Of a DNA stretch of 9,988 nucleotides, positions 1 to 6,661 are shown piece after piece. Position numbers and translations under genes: made by a program. Each line of letters starts with the position of its first letter. Within the stretch, counting starts at the first letter, position 1. Source of the DNA: Acidobacteriaceae bacterium (GTDB lineage: Bacteria; Acidobacteriota; Terriglobia; Terriglobales; Acidobacteriaceae). The stretch is taken from the NCBI GenBank assembly GCA_030040115.1, contig JASHUH010000246.1, positions 1-9,988 of the forward strand. The letters run 5' to 3'. Under the pieces are notes generated by a model, which was not told the DNA's origin, ran no database searches, and saw only the letters and a list, made by a program, of their open reading frames with translations.

Positions 1-16
1 TGAAGGAGCCGGAAAC

Positions 17-832
17 ATGCTCAACATGCTAGCAATCATGATTCAAAGCGCCGAAAGCGCACCCGCGCTCCCGGCCTATTCCGAAAATGCTTCCATTTGG
101 AGCCACATGTCCAGCGCGCTCCATCTTTCGCTGTATCGCGTCCTCTCCCTGCTCATCGCCGTTCTGCCCGGCATTCTCGCTTTATTTGTCGCGCTCGCCG
201 CGTTCGCCATCCTGGGCATCGCCATCTCGGCGCTGCTGCGCTGGTTCCTGGCGCTGATCAAGTTCGACGACCGTTTTGCCCGCGCAGGCGCCGGTTCCGA
301 ATGGACCCCGACCAGCTCGCCCACCGCACTCGTCGGCCGCATCGCCTTCTGGGCCTGCGTCGTGCTCGGCGCCCTTATTGGCGTCTCGGCTTTCGACACC
401 TCCTACGTGGCGGGTGGAGCCGCGTTGTCCATCCCTTTGCTCCCCTATCTCACCCACGCCATCGGCGCTATCGTCCTGCTCATCGTCGGTGTCATTGTGG
501 CCCGCTTCCTCGCCCGGTCCGTGCTCATCGGGGCCGTCAACGCGCAGCTCCAGTACGCCCGCTTTCTCTCTCTTGGCGTGAAGTGGCTAGTGCTTGTGCT
601 CACTGCGGCCATGATTCTCGAGCATCTTGAGATCGGCGGCGCCATCGTCGATCTCGCCTTCAGCATTCTCTTCGGCGGCATCGTGCTCACTCTCGCCCTG
701 GCCGTGGGACTCGGCTCCCGCGAGCTGGTCAGCCGCTCGCTCGAAAGCCACGTAGAACGCACCGTCGAGCGCACCCCGGCGCAACCTGTGGATAAACCCT
801 CGCCGCCTGCTGAAACGATCCGCCATTTCTGA
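17..832 (+). CDS. Conserved-TM-helix membrane protein, MscS-channel-like but lacking the soluble channel domain
   Basis: The 271-residue product is an integral membrane protein. Hydrophobic segments lie at about 42-80 (one long or two short helices), 105-125, 140-167, 184-206 and 208-232. The last helix is rich in Gly, Ala and Leu and ends in GLGSRE at 231-236. Gly/Ala-rich helices with such an ending occur in the conserved TM-helix repeat family (PF05552-like) and in the pore helix of MscS-type mechanosensitive channels. No MscS beta domain follows; the protein ends in about 35 polar, proline-rich residues. An ion-channel or membrane-tension role is therefore only a family-level inference. 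The start at 17 has a good Shine-Dalgarno, AAGGAG at 3-8 with 8 nt spacing; Met4 (ATG at 26) is less well placed. It converges with the treZ end at 915. Membrane protein is near certain, family moderate. Confidence 0.8.
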   Translation: MLNMLAIMIQSAESAPALPAYSENASIWSHMSSALHLSLYRVLSLLIAVLPGILALFVALAAFAILGIAISALLRWFLALIKFDDRFARAGAGSEWTPTSSPTALVGRIAFWACVVLGALIGVSAFDTSYVAGGAALSIPLLPYLTHAIGAIVLLIVGVIVARFLARSVLIGAVNAQLQYARFLSLGVKWLVLVLTAAMILEHLEIGGAIVDLAFSILFGGIVLTLALAVGLGSRELVSRSLESHVERTVERTPAQPVDKPSPPAETIRHF

Positions 833-860
833 GACGAATTTCGGGATACGGAGCCAGGAA

Positions 861-903
861 GATTGCGGGCCTGATCGCAGCGAACTTCTTCGTTCCGGCA
901 ATC
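861..903. terminator. Weak imperfect hairpin in the convergent gap (possible bidirectional terminator)
   Basis: The 82-nt gap lies between two convergent genes, where a shared terminator would be expected. GATTGC at 861-866 can pair with GCAATC at 898-903. Inside, GAAC at 882-885 can pair with GTTC at 892-895. The structure is interrupted and no T-run follows on either strand, so it is not a canonical intrinsic terminator. The call rests mainly on location. Confidence 0.22.
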
Positions 904-914
904 GCTTCTCGATC

Positions 915-2651
915 TCATCGGCCCTTGACAACCATCGCAACCGAGCCGGCCGGCAAATTCACCACGCCTTTGTTCACCGCGATTCCCGTGCGCGACGCCA
1001 GAACCACGTTGTCCTCCTCGTCCACTGGAAATCGATGTTCATTCGCTCCCAGATTCACCATTGCGGTCATGCATCCGCGCCGTATGCGCAGCCATTGATC
1101 CCGCTCGTCATAGCTTACCCGGGTGTGGCCTGGCTCGCCGTCGTTCAGATCGGGCGTCTTCCTCCGCAAGCGGATCAGATCGCGATACCAGGCCAGCATT
1201 TCCGCGTGCTCCGCCTGCCCGGCTTCGTCCCAATTGAGCTTCGAACGCAGAAAGGTCGCCGGATCTTCGGGATCGGGAATGGCCTCGGCCTTCCAACCAA
1301 AGGCTTCAAACTCCTTCTTGCGTCCCGCGGAAACCAGCCGCGCCATCTCCGGCTCGTGATCGGCAAAATACTGGAATGGCGAAGACGACGCCCACTCCTC
1401 GCCTTGAAAGATCAGCGGAATAAAGGGGCTGGTTAACATCATGGCCGCGGCGATTTTGGCGCGGTCCAGGCCGGCAATTTGGCCGATTCGGTCGCCCACC
1501 GCGCGATTGCCCACCTGATCGTGGTTCTGAATGTAGCCGAGAAAGCGGTGACGCGACAGGCCGCCCACCGGCCGCCCGTGCGCGCGCTTGCGGTATTTTG
1601 AATATTTTCCGTCATACACAAACACCTCTTCGAGCGCCTTCGCCAACTGCCCCAGGTCCCCGAAGTCCGCATAATATCCCTGCTTCTCTCCGGTGAGCGC
1701 AGTAAACAGTGCATGATGAAAATCGTCGCTCCACTGCGCATCGATGCCGAAGCCGCCCGCCGCGCGCGGCGTCACCACCCGTGGATCGTTCAGATCGCTT
1801 TCCGCAATCAGCGTCAGGCGCCGGCCCACCATCGCCTGCAGCGTCTCGACTTCCGTGGCCAGTTGCTCCAGAAAATGGATTGCCGAGCGGTCAATAAAGG
1901 CGTGCACCGCGTCGATCCGCAATCCATCCACGTGAAAATCCCTGAGCCACATGAGCGCGTTGTCGCAGAAGAATCGCCGCACCTCGCGCGAGCCCGCGTC
2001 TTCGAGATTCACCGCGCCGCCCCACGGCGTGTGGTGCGCATCCACCAGGTACGGCGCGAACAACCCCGTGTAATTGCCCACCGGTCCAAAGTGGTTGTAG
2101 ACCACATCCAACAACACCGCCAGGCCCTGGCCGTGCGCGGCGTTGACAAACCGCTTCAACGCGTCGGGCCCTCCATACGGCTCGTGCACGGCGTATAGCG
2201 CCACGCCGTCGTAGCCCCAGCCATGCTTTCCGGCGAACGACGCCACCGGCATCAGCTCCACGTGCGTCACCCCGAGCTCGGCCAGGTAATCCAGCTTTTT
2301 GATCGCCGCGTCCAGCGTGCCCGCGCCCGTAAATGTCCCCACATGCAGTTCGTACACCACGCCGCTGGCCAGCGGCAGCGCCTGGAATCCCGCATCCGAC
2401 CACTCCAATGCGTTGTGATCGTCAATGCGCGACAAGCCATGCACGCCGTGAGGCTGCCACTGCGAGCGCGGATCCGGATAGATCTTCTCGTCGTCATCGA
2501 TAAGAAAGCCATACTCCGCGCCCCGGGATGCCTCCTTCGCTTCAAGCCGCCACCAGCCGCGCTGGTCGGGTCCGCGCATGGGCAGCGCCTCGCCGCTCAC
2601 GCTCACCGCCATCTTGTGCGCCCGCGGCGCCCAGATCGCAAATTCGTGCAT
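915..2651 (-). CDS. treZ: Malto-oligosyltrehalose trehalohydrolase (TreZ, GH13)
   Basis: This enzyme hydrolyses the alpha-1,4 bond next to the terminal trehalose of maltooligosyl-trehalose, releasing trehalose in the cytoplasm; it is the second step of the TreY/TreZ pathway. The 578-residue length is normal. Residues 1 to about 95 form a CBM48/E-set-like N-terminal domain, including the DPRSQWQPHGVHG segment typical of TreZ. The GH13 barrel follows: DVVYNH at 182-187, the nucleophile D247 in GLRIDAVH, the acid/base E284 in IAESDLNDP, and the third carboxylate D378 in NHDQVGNR. A beta-sandwich-like C-terminal domain covers about 510-578. The ATG at 2651 lies 3 nt after the treY stop, with AAGGAAG about 11 nt upstream, so it is probably translated with treY from one mRNA. 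The catalytic residues are intact. The identification is firm. Confidence 0.96.
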   Translation of the reverse strand: MHEFAIWAPRAHKMAVSVSGEALPMRGPDQRGWWRLEAKEASRGAEYGFLIDDDEKIYPDPRSQWQPHGVHGLSRIDDHNALEWSDAGFQALPLASGVVYELHVGTFTGAGTLDAAIKKLDYLAELGVTHVELMPVASFAGKHGWGYDGVALYAVHEPYGGPDALKRFVNAAHGQGLAVLLDVVYNHFGPVGNYTGLFAPYLVDAHHTPWGGAVNLEDAGSREVRRFFCDNALMWLRDFHVDGLRIDAVHAFIDRSAIHFLEQLATEVETLQAMVGRRLTLIAESDLNDPRVVTPRAAGGFGIDAQWSDDFHHALFTALTGEKQGYYADFGDLGQLAKALEEVFVYDGKYSKYRKRAHGRPVGGLSRHRFLGYIQNHDQVGNRAVGDRIGQIAGLDRAKIAAAMMLTSPFIPLIFQGEEWASSSPFQYFADHEPEMARLVSAGRKKEFEAFGWKAEAIPDPEDPATFLRSKLNWDEAGQAEHAEMLAWYRDLIRLRRKTPDLNDGEPGHTRVSYDERDQWLRIRRGCMTAMVNLGANEHRFPVDEEDNVVLASRTGIAVNKGVVNLPAGSVAMVVKGR

Positions 2652-2654
2652 GGC

Positions 2655-5309
2655 TTAATCCGCTTCCTTGGCCAGCAACGCAACCGGAAAACGCTGCAGC
2701 AGATTTTGCATCAGCGCTCGTCCTCCCGGGAACGCATCGCCTGTCAGCACATTTCTCCAGCGTCCCTGGGGCAGACCGATGGCGGTTCCGGTCCAAGCCA
2801 AACCGCGTCGCACATTCCACCGCGGGACTACGGTGGCCACGCAGCCCGCGCGCAGGAACGCCACCGCGTGTTCTTTCTTCGCGCCCTCCGCAAGCAAAGG
2901 CGTGTAATCCGCATCCGCTCCGAACCACTCCGGCTTTTCCCGGCGCAAACGCAGCGCCTTGTAGATCACCCACATCTTGGGCAAGCCGCTGTCGATCCGC
3001 TTCAGGATTTCCTCCACTTCCATTTCGTCCTCAAGCTCAGCCAGCAGCGATCGCCGCGCCTCATAATTCACCTCGCCGCGATTATCCGGATCGACAAGGG
3101 CCAAATTCCACAATTCGCTGCCCTGGTATCGGTCCGGCACGCCCGGCACCGTGCATTGAATCAGCGTCTGCGCCAGGCTGTTCACGCGCCCCGCGTGCAG
3201 CACCAGGCCAACAAAGGTCTCCAGCGCGGCCACAAACTCCCGCGACGCCAGAATGCGCTCGATGAACACGTCCAGCGCCTCCTCGAATTCCTTGTTCTGC
3301 TGCGTCCAGTTGGTGTGCTCTTTGGCCTCGCGCGCGGCTTTCTGCATATACGCCTTCACCCGCTCCGTCGAGATCGGCCATGCCCCCACCAGCGTTTGAT
3401 AAAGAAAATATTCCGTGTTCCGGTCCGGATAGGCGCCACTTTTGAAGCTCGCATTCATCCGCGCCCAGCGGTGCAGCGCCACTTTCCATCGCGTCGGGGT
3501 CTCGGTGATCACCGCCAGCCGCGCGCGTACGTCGTCGGAGCGCTTGGTGTCGTGCGTCGAAAGCGTCGTCATGGTCAGCGGATGCTTGGCTTGCATCCGG
3601 GTGCAATACTCGTGAAACTCCGCAATCGAGAAGCCTTCGCGTTCCGGCGCGCCACCCACCTCGTTCAGCCCCACCATCCGGTTGAAGCAATAGAGCGCGG
3701 TGTCTTCAACCCCTTTGGCCATCACCGGGGCCGTGAATTGCTGAAAGCGCAGCAGGAACTCCGTCTGCAGCCCCCCCCGGGCGCGCAGCTTCAGCACGTC
3801 CCCGATAAAATCCAGCAGCGCCGGGTCCAGGTCTGTCCGGTGCGTCTTCGCCTCGGCCACGGCGAGATCGATGGCGCGGCGATCCTCGTCCGTGATCTGG
3901 TCCCGCGCCGGGATCACATAGGTTCTGTAGATGGAGAAACCGGCCGCCACTTCCCGAATCGCCCGCCGAATCTCGGCCCGCGTGGTATCGCGCCGGTCAC
4001 GATGGTTCTCGCAGATCTCCACAAACTGGTTCGCCAACCGGTTTACGTCACTGCCCAATACTTCCTGTTCCACGCTGATTCGCTTAGCGCGCGCGATCTC
4101 GGCATAGTGGCTCGCTTTTCCCAGAAACCCGCCGTAAATTCCGGTGAGCTCCCGCAAACCATCGCCGTGCGCCATCAGTCCGTTGCATGCGTTCAGAAAA
4201 TCGTAGCCCGTGGTGCCTTCGATGGGCCAGCTCCCGCGCAGCTCCTCGCCGGGCTCGAGAATTTTCTCGGCCACGATCCACGCCTCCGGCGCGCGCTCGC
4301 GCAGCCGCTCAAAGTATTGCTGCGGATCGCGCAACCCGTCGGGGTGGTCCACGCGCACTCCGTCGAGAGCGCCCGCTTCGAGCCACTCCAGAATTCGCGT
4401 GTGCGTGGCGTCGAAGACATGAGGCCGCTCTACGCGCACGCCGATCAGCGTGTTGATGTCGAAAAAACGCCGGTATCCCAGCTCCTGGTCGGCGGTGCGC
4501 CAATAGGCCAGGCGGTAATTCTGCAGGTTCAAGAATTCGTCCAGAGCGTCACAATCCTTGTTCAGTTCGTCCACGGCCCGCGCAATGGCGTACACCACCT
4601 CCGGCTTTTCTTCGCGAACCCGGTGCAACAGCTCGTAGATTACCTTTTTGTCCCGCTGACGCCGCTCGATCTGCTCCCGGTCCGTCGATTCGGGCGCCGG
4701 CAATCGCGCCAAACTGTCGGCAATAAAGCTCAGCGTCGCGTCGTGCGCATACTCGGCAGCTTTGGCCAGCGGCATCGCCAGCGAGCGCGGAGCCAGCGGA
4801 AACTGGTTATCCATATACACGGCGCGGAAGCTCTCGCCGTCCAGCTCAATCCTGATCTGCCCGGCGCTTAACACGCGCCCGTATTGGTCGCCCAGCACGG
4901 GAATCAGCACCTTGTTCTGCAGCTTCACCTCCTCCGAGCGCCAGTCGATGTCGAACCAGGTCGCGTAGGGGCTCGATGGCCCGTTTTCGAGCACATCCCA
5001 CCAAAACCGGTTCTGAGGACGCGTAGCCATGTGATTGGGCACAATATCGAGGACCTGGCCCAAGCCCAGTTCGCGGAGTCGCGTGGAAAATCCCCGCAGC
5101 CCCTCTTCGCCGCCCAGCTCTTCGTTGACGCGCTCTGGATCCACCACGTTGTACCCGTGCGTGCTCCCCGGCGCAGCCTGTAAATAAGGCGAGCAGTAGA
5201 CGTGGGAGACGCCTAGCGCCTGCAGGTAGTCCGCGACCCGGCCCGCGTCCGCGAATGTGAATCCTGCATGAAGCTGCAACCGGTATGTCGAGGAGGGTAT
5301 GCGTCGCAT
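2655..5309 (-). CDS. treY: Malto-oligosyltrehalose synthase (TreY, GH13)
   Basis: TreY isomerises the reducing-end alpha-1,4 bond of malto-oligosaccharides into an alpha,alpha-1,1 bond, forming the substrate of the adjacent TreZ. The 884-residue product opens with MRRIPSSTYRLQLH, the usual TreY N-terminus. The GH13 motifs are intact: DIVPNH at about 88-93, the nucleophile D321 in GVRVDHPDGL, the acid/base E348 in VAEKIL, and D587 in STHDTKR. Other TreY signatures are FFDINTLIGVR, MAKGVEDTALY and VPGVPDRYQGSE near the C-terminus. I chose the ATG at 5309 because GAGG lies 6 nt upstream and the conserved family start follows directly; an in-frame TTG at 5339 would add 10 unconserved residues. 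treY is first in the operon with treZ. No treX/glgX debranching gene is present in the window. A run of eight G (sense strand) lies at 3771-3778. Confidence 0.96.
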   Translation of the reverse strand: MRRIPSSTYRLQLHAGFTFADAGRVADYLQALGVSHVYCSPYLQAAPGSTHGYNVVDPERVNEELGGEEGLRGFSTRLRELGLGQVLDIVPNHMATRPQNRFWWDVLENGPSSPYATWFDIDWRSEEVKLQNKVLIPVLGDQYGRVLSAGQIRIELDGESFRAVYMDNQFPLAPRSLAMPLAKAAEYAHDATLSFIADSLARLPAPESTDREQIERRQRDKKVIYELLHRVREEKPEVVYAIARAVDELNKDCDALDEFLNLQNYRLAYWRTADQELGYRRFFDINTLIGVRVERPHVFDATHTRILEWLEAGALDGVRVDHPDGLRDPQQYFERLRERAPEAWIVAEKILEPGEELRGSWPIEGTTGYDFLNACNGLMAHGDGLRELTGIYGGFLGKASHYAEIARAKRISVEQEVLGSDVNRLANQFVEICENHRDRRDTTRAEIRRAIREVAAGFSIYRTYVIPARDQITDEDRRAIDLAVAEAKTHRTDLDPALLDFIGDVLKLRARGGLQTEFLLRFQQFTAPVMAKGVEDTALYCFNRMVGLNEVGGAPEREGFSIAEFHEYCTRMQAKHPLTMTTLSTHDTKRSDDVRARLAVITETPTRWKVALHRWARMNASFKSGAYPDRNTEYFLYQTLVGAWPISTERVKAYMQKAAREAKEHTNWTQQNKEFEEALDVFIERILASREFVAALETFVGLVLHAGRVNSLAQTLIQCTVPGVPDRYQGSELWNLALVDPDNRGEVNYEARRSLLAELEDEMEVEEILKRIDSGLPKMWVIYKALRLRREKPEWFGADADYTPLLAEGAKKEHAVAFLRAGCVATVVPRWNVRRGLAWTGTAIGLPQGRWRNVLTGDAFPGGRALMQNLLQRFPVALLAKEAD

Positions 5310-5491
5310 AAACCGCCTCTGCGGCCCCTTCGAGCCCAACAGCGCGGCGAGCGGTTAGATGATTGTCCGCGGCGCCCGGATGCTCTCCGCGTGCGCGCCA
5401 TCCATGCTCAGGCCGCCGCGGCGCGCGCAGTCGCCCGGCCCACCCCGTTCGGGAAGCCCACGCCTGACCTGCTCCGGCGCAGAATCCGGGA

Positions 5492-5509
5492 CTTGCCCCA
5501 CGGGTCAAG
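5492..5509. repeat. Interrupted palindrome overlapping the cox promoter
   Basis: The sequence CTTGCCCCACGGGTCAAG is an inverted repeat. CTTG (5492-5495) pairs with CAAG (5506-5509), CCC (5496-5498) pairs with GGG (5502-5504), there is one unpaired T, and the loop is CAC. It occupies the -35 and spacer of the predicted cox promoter, a usual operator position. The minus strand of the right arm reads TTGACC, itself -35-like. Operator function is inference. Confidence 0.45.
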
Positions 5510-5519
5510 CCCCTATAAT
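5493..5519 (+). promoter_or_regulatory. Probable sigma70-type promoter of the cox operon
   Basis: The -10 box at 5514-5519 is a perfect TATAAT. The best -35 is TTGCCC at 5493-5498, matching 4 of 6 consensus bases, with a short 15-nt spacer; shifting by one base gives 16 nt and a poorer match. Transcription would start near 5526, leaving a leader of about 77 nt before the coxB ATG at 5603. In a region this GC-rich, a perfect TATAAT upstream of an operon is unlikely to be chance, but the -35 is weak, so an activator may be needed. Confidence 0.6.
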
Positions 5520-5602
5520 AATGGCTACGCGCTTTCCGGAGGCTCCAATCAAGCGTATGCAGGGCTCTCCACGCGCAAAAACGCAGTACGGCTCTCGTGA
5601 AA

Positions 5603-6649
5603 ATGCAGCATCCGCTGAGTCCTTCCCGAATCCGGTCCGGCCTCTCGCTTGCGCTCTGCTTCTGCGCCTTTGCGTGGCGCGCCTTCGCTGAAGGCCCTGA
5701 TTCCATTCCCAATACCTTTGCCCCCGCCTCCACGCCGACGCACGAAATTTTCGACCTTTCCCTCTTCGCGCTCACCGTCACCGGCGCCATCTTCGTCTCG
5801 GTCGCGGCCCTGCTCACCTTCGTGTGCATTCGCTACCACAACAGCAGGTCCAACCCCACCAACGAGCCACCCCAGGTGTACGGCAGCCTCCAGGTCGAGC
5901 TCGCCTGGACCGTCATTCCCATTCTCATCGTCGTGGTGCTCTTTCTCACCACGGCGCGCATCATCTTCGCCATTCAGGATGAGCCGGAACCGGCCAATGC
6001 TCTCAATGTCACGGTGATCGGGCATCAGTTCTGGTGGGAGTTTCGCTACCCCAGCTACGGTATTGTCACAGCCAACGAACTGCACATCCCTGTCAGTACC
6101 CCCCAGCAGCCGGAGCCGACGTTTCTTCGCCTCATTTCCGCCGACGTCGACCACAGCTTCTGGGTTCCGCAGCTTGCCGGCAAAACCGACCTCATTCCGA
6201 ACCACCCCAACGAACTGTGGATGGATCCCCACGAACCCGGCCTTTACTTGGGCCAATGCGCCCAATTCTGCGGCGTCGAGCACGCCAAGATGCTCATCCG
6301 CGTCTACGCCGACACCCCCGCCGATTTCGCCGCCTGGATCAAAGATCAGCAACAGCCCGCTTCCAATGATCCGGCCGTAGCCGTCGGCCGCCGCATCTTT
6401 GAAACTCAGGCTTGCATGGTCTGCCACACCATCAAGGGAACCCGCGCTCTCGGAACCGTAGGCCCTGACCTCACCCATCTCATGAGCCGCGCCACCCTTG
6501 CCGCGGGCGCGGCGCTCAACACCCCCGCCAACCTGCGCGCGTGGGTCGAAAATCCGGCCACTTTCAAGCCCGGCTGCCTCATGCCCGCCATGCACCTCAG
6601 TAACCAACAGGTCGACGCACTTGTCGCCTACCTCAGCACCTTGCGCTGA
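5603..6649 (+). CDS. coxB: Cytochrome c oxidase subunit II with fused C-terminal cytochrome c (caa3 type)
   Basis: Subunit II accepts electrons at the CuA centre and passes them to haem a of CoxA. Residues 1-29 form a signal peptide with likely cleavage after AFA. Transmembrane helices span about 50-77 and 99-125. HQFWWEFRYP at 141-150 is the conserved aromatic electron-entry motif. CuA ligands are H184, C219, C223, H227 and M230. The usual CxExC is CAQFC here, with Gln221 in place of Glu. A class I cytochrome c domain follows, with CMVCH at 271-275 binding haem c and LMPAM at 326-330 supplying the axial Met (M327). The fused haem domain makes the enzyme caa3 type, with the electron-accepting haem tethered. 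I chose the ATG at 5603; a GTG at 5597 adds only two residues. Neither has a strong Shine-Dalgarno. It is the first gene of the cox operon. Confidence 0.96.
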   Translation: MQHPLSPSRIRSGLSLALCFCAFAWRAFAEGPDSIPNTFAPASTPTHEIFDLSLFALTVTGAIFVSVAALLTFVCIRYHNSRSNPTNEPPQVYGSLQVELAWTVIPILIVVVLFLTTARIIFAIQDEPEPANALNVTVIGHQFWWEFRYPSYGIVTANELHIPVSTPQQPEPTFLRLISADVDHSFWVPQLAGKTDLIPNHPNELWMDPHEPGLYLGQCAQFCGVEHAKMLIRVYADTPADFAAWIKDQQQPASNDPAVAVGRRIFETQACMVCHTIKGTRALGTVGPDLTHLMSRATLAAGAALNTPANLRAWVENPATFKPGCLMPAMHLSNQQVDALVAYLSTLR

Positions 6650-6661
6650 AGGGGAACAGAG

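Larger units (their letters stand above)
5310..5602. other. Divergent intergenic control region between treY and coxB
   Basis: This 293-bp stretch separates two operons transcribed away from each other, so it should hold promoters for both. The coxB side has a perfect -10 hexamer and a palindrome, listed separately. On the treY side I see no strong -10. The best minus-strand candidate is TTGACC at 5508-5503, with a poor -10-like GATTCT 16 nt on. That would give a treY leader of about 160 nt, much of it GC-rich, alternating G/C sequence at 5370-5450. I see no convincing gene, tRNA or riboswitch here. Confidence 0.6.

Noticed and set aside
2223..4871. 882-codon open frame antisense to treY and treZ
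   Set aside because: Same codon-usage artefact, aligned to the sense codons. It ends at a TAA that is simply a TTA leucine codon in treY. The product has no recognisable domain, while both sense genes have complete catalytic motifs.
5310..5339. N-terminal extension of treY from a TTG at 5339
   Set aside because: It adds ten residues before the family's conserved start and lacks a Shine-Dalgarno; the ATG at 5309 has GAGG at proper spacing.
5557..5691. Possible 44-codon leader peptide upstream of and overlapping coxB, with GGAGG at 5538-5542
   Set aside because: The spacing to the ATG is 14 nt, it overlaps the coxB signal peptide out of frame, and it has no regulatory codon run or attenuator hairpin.
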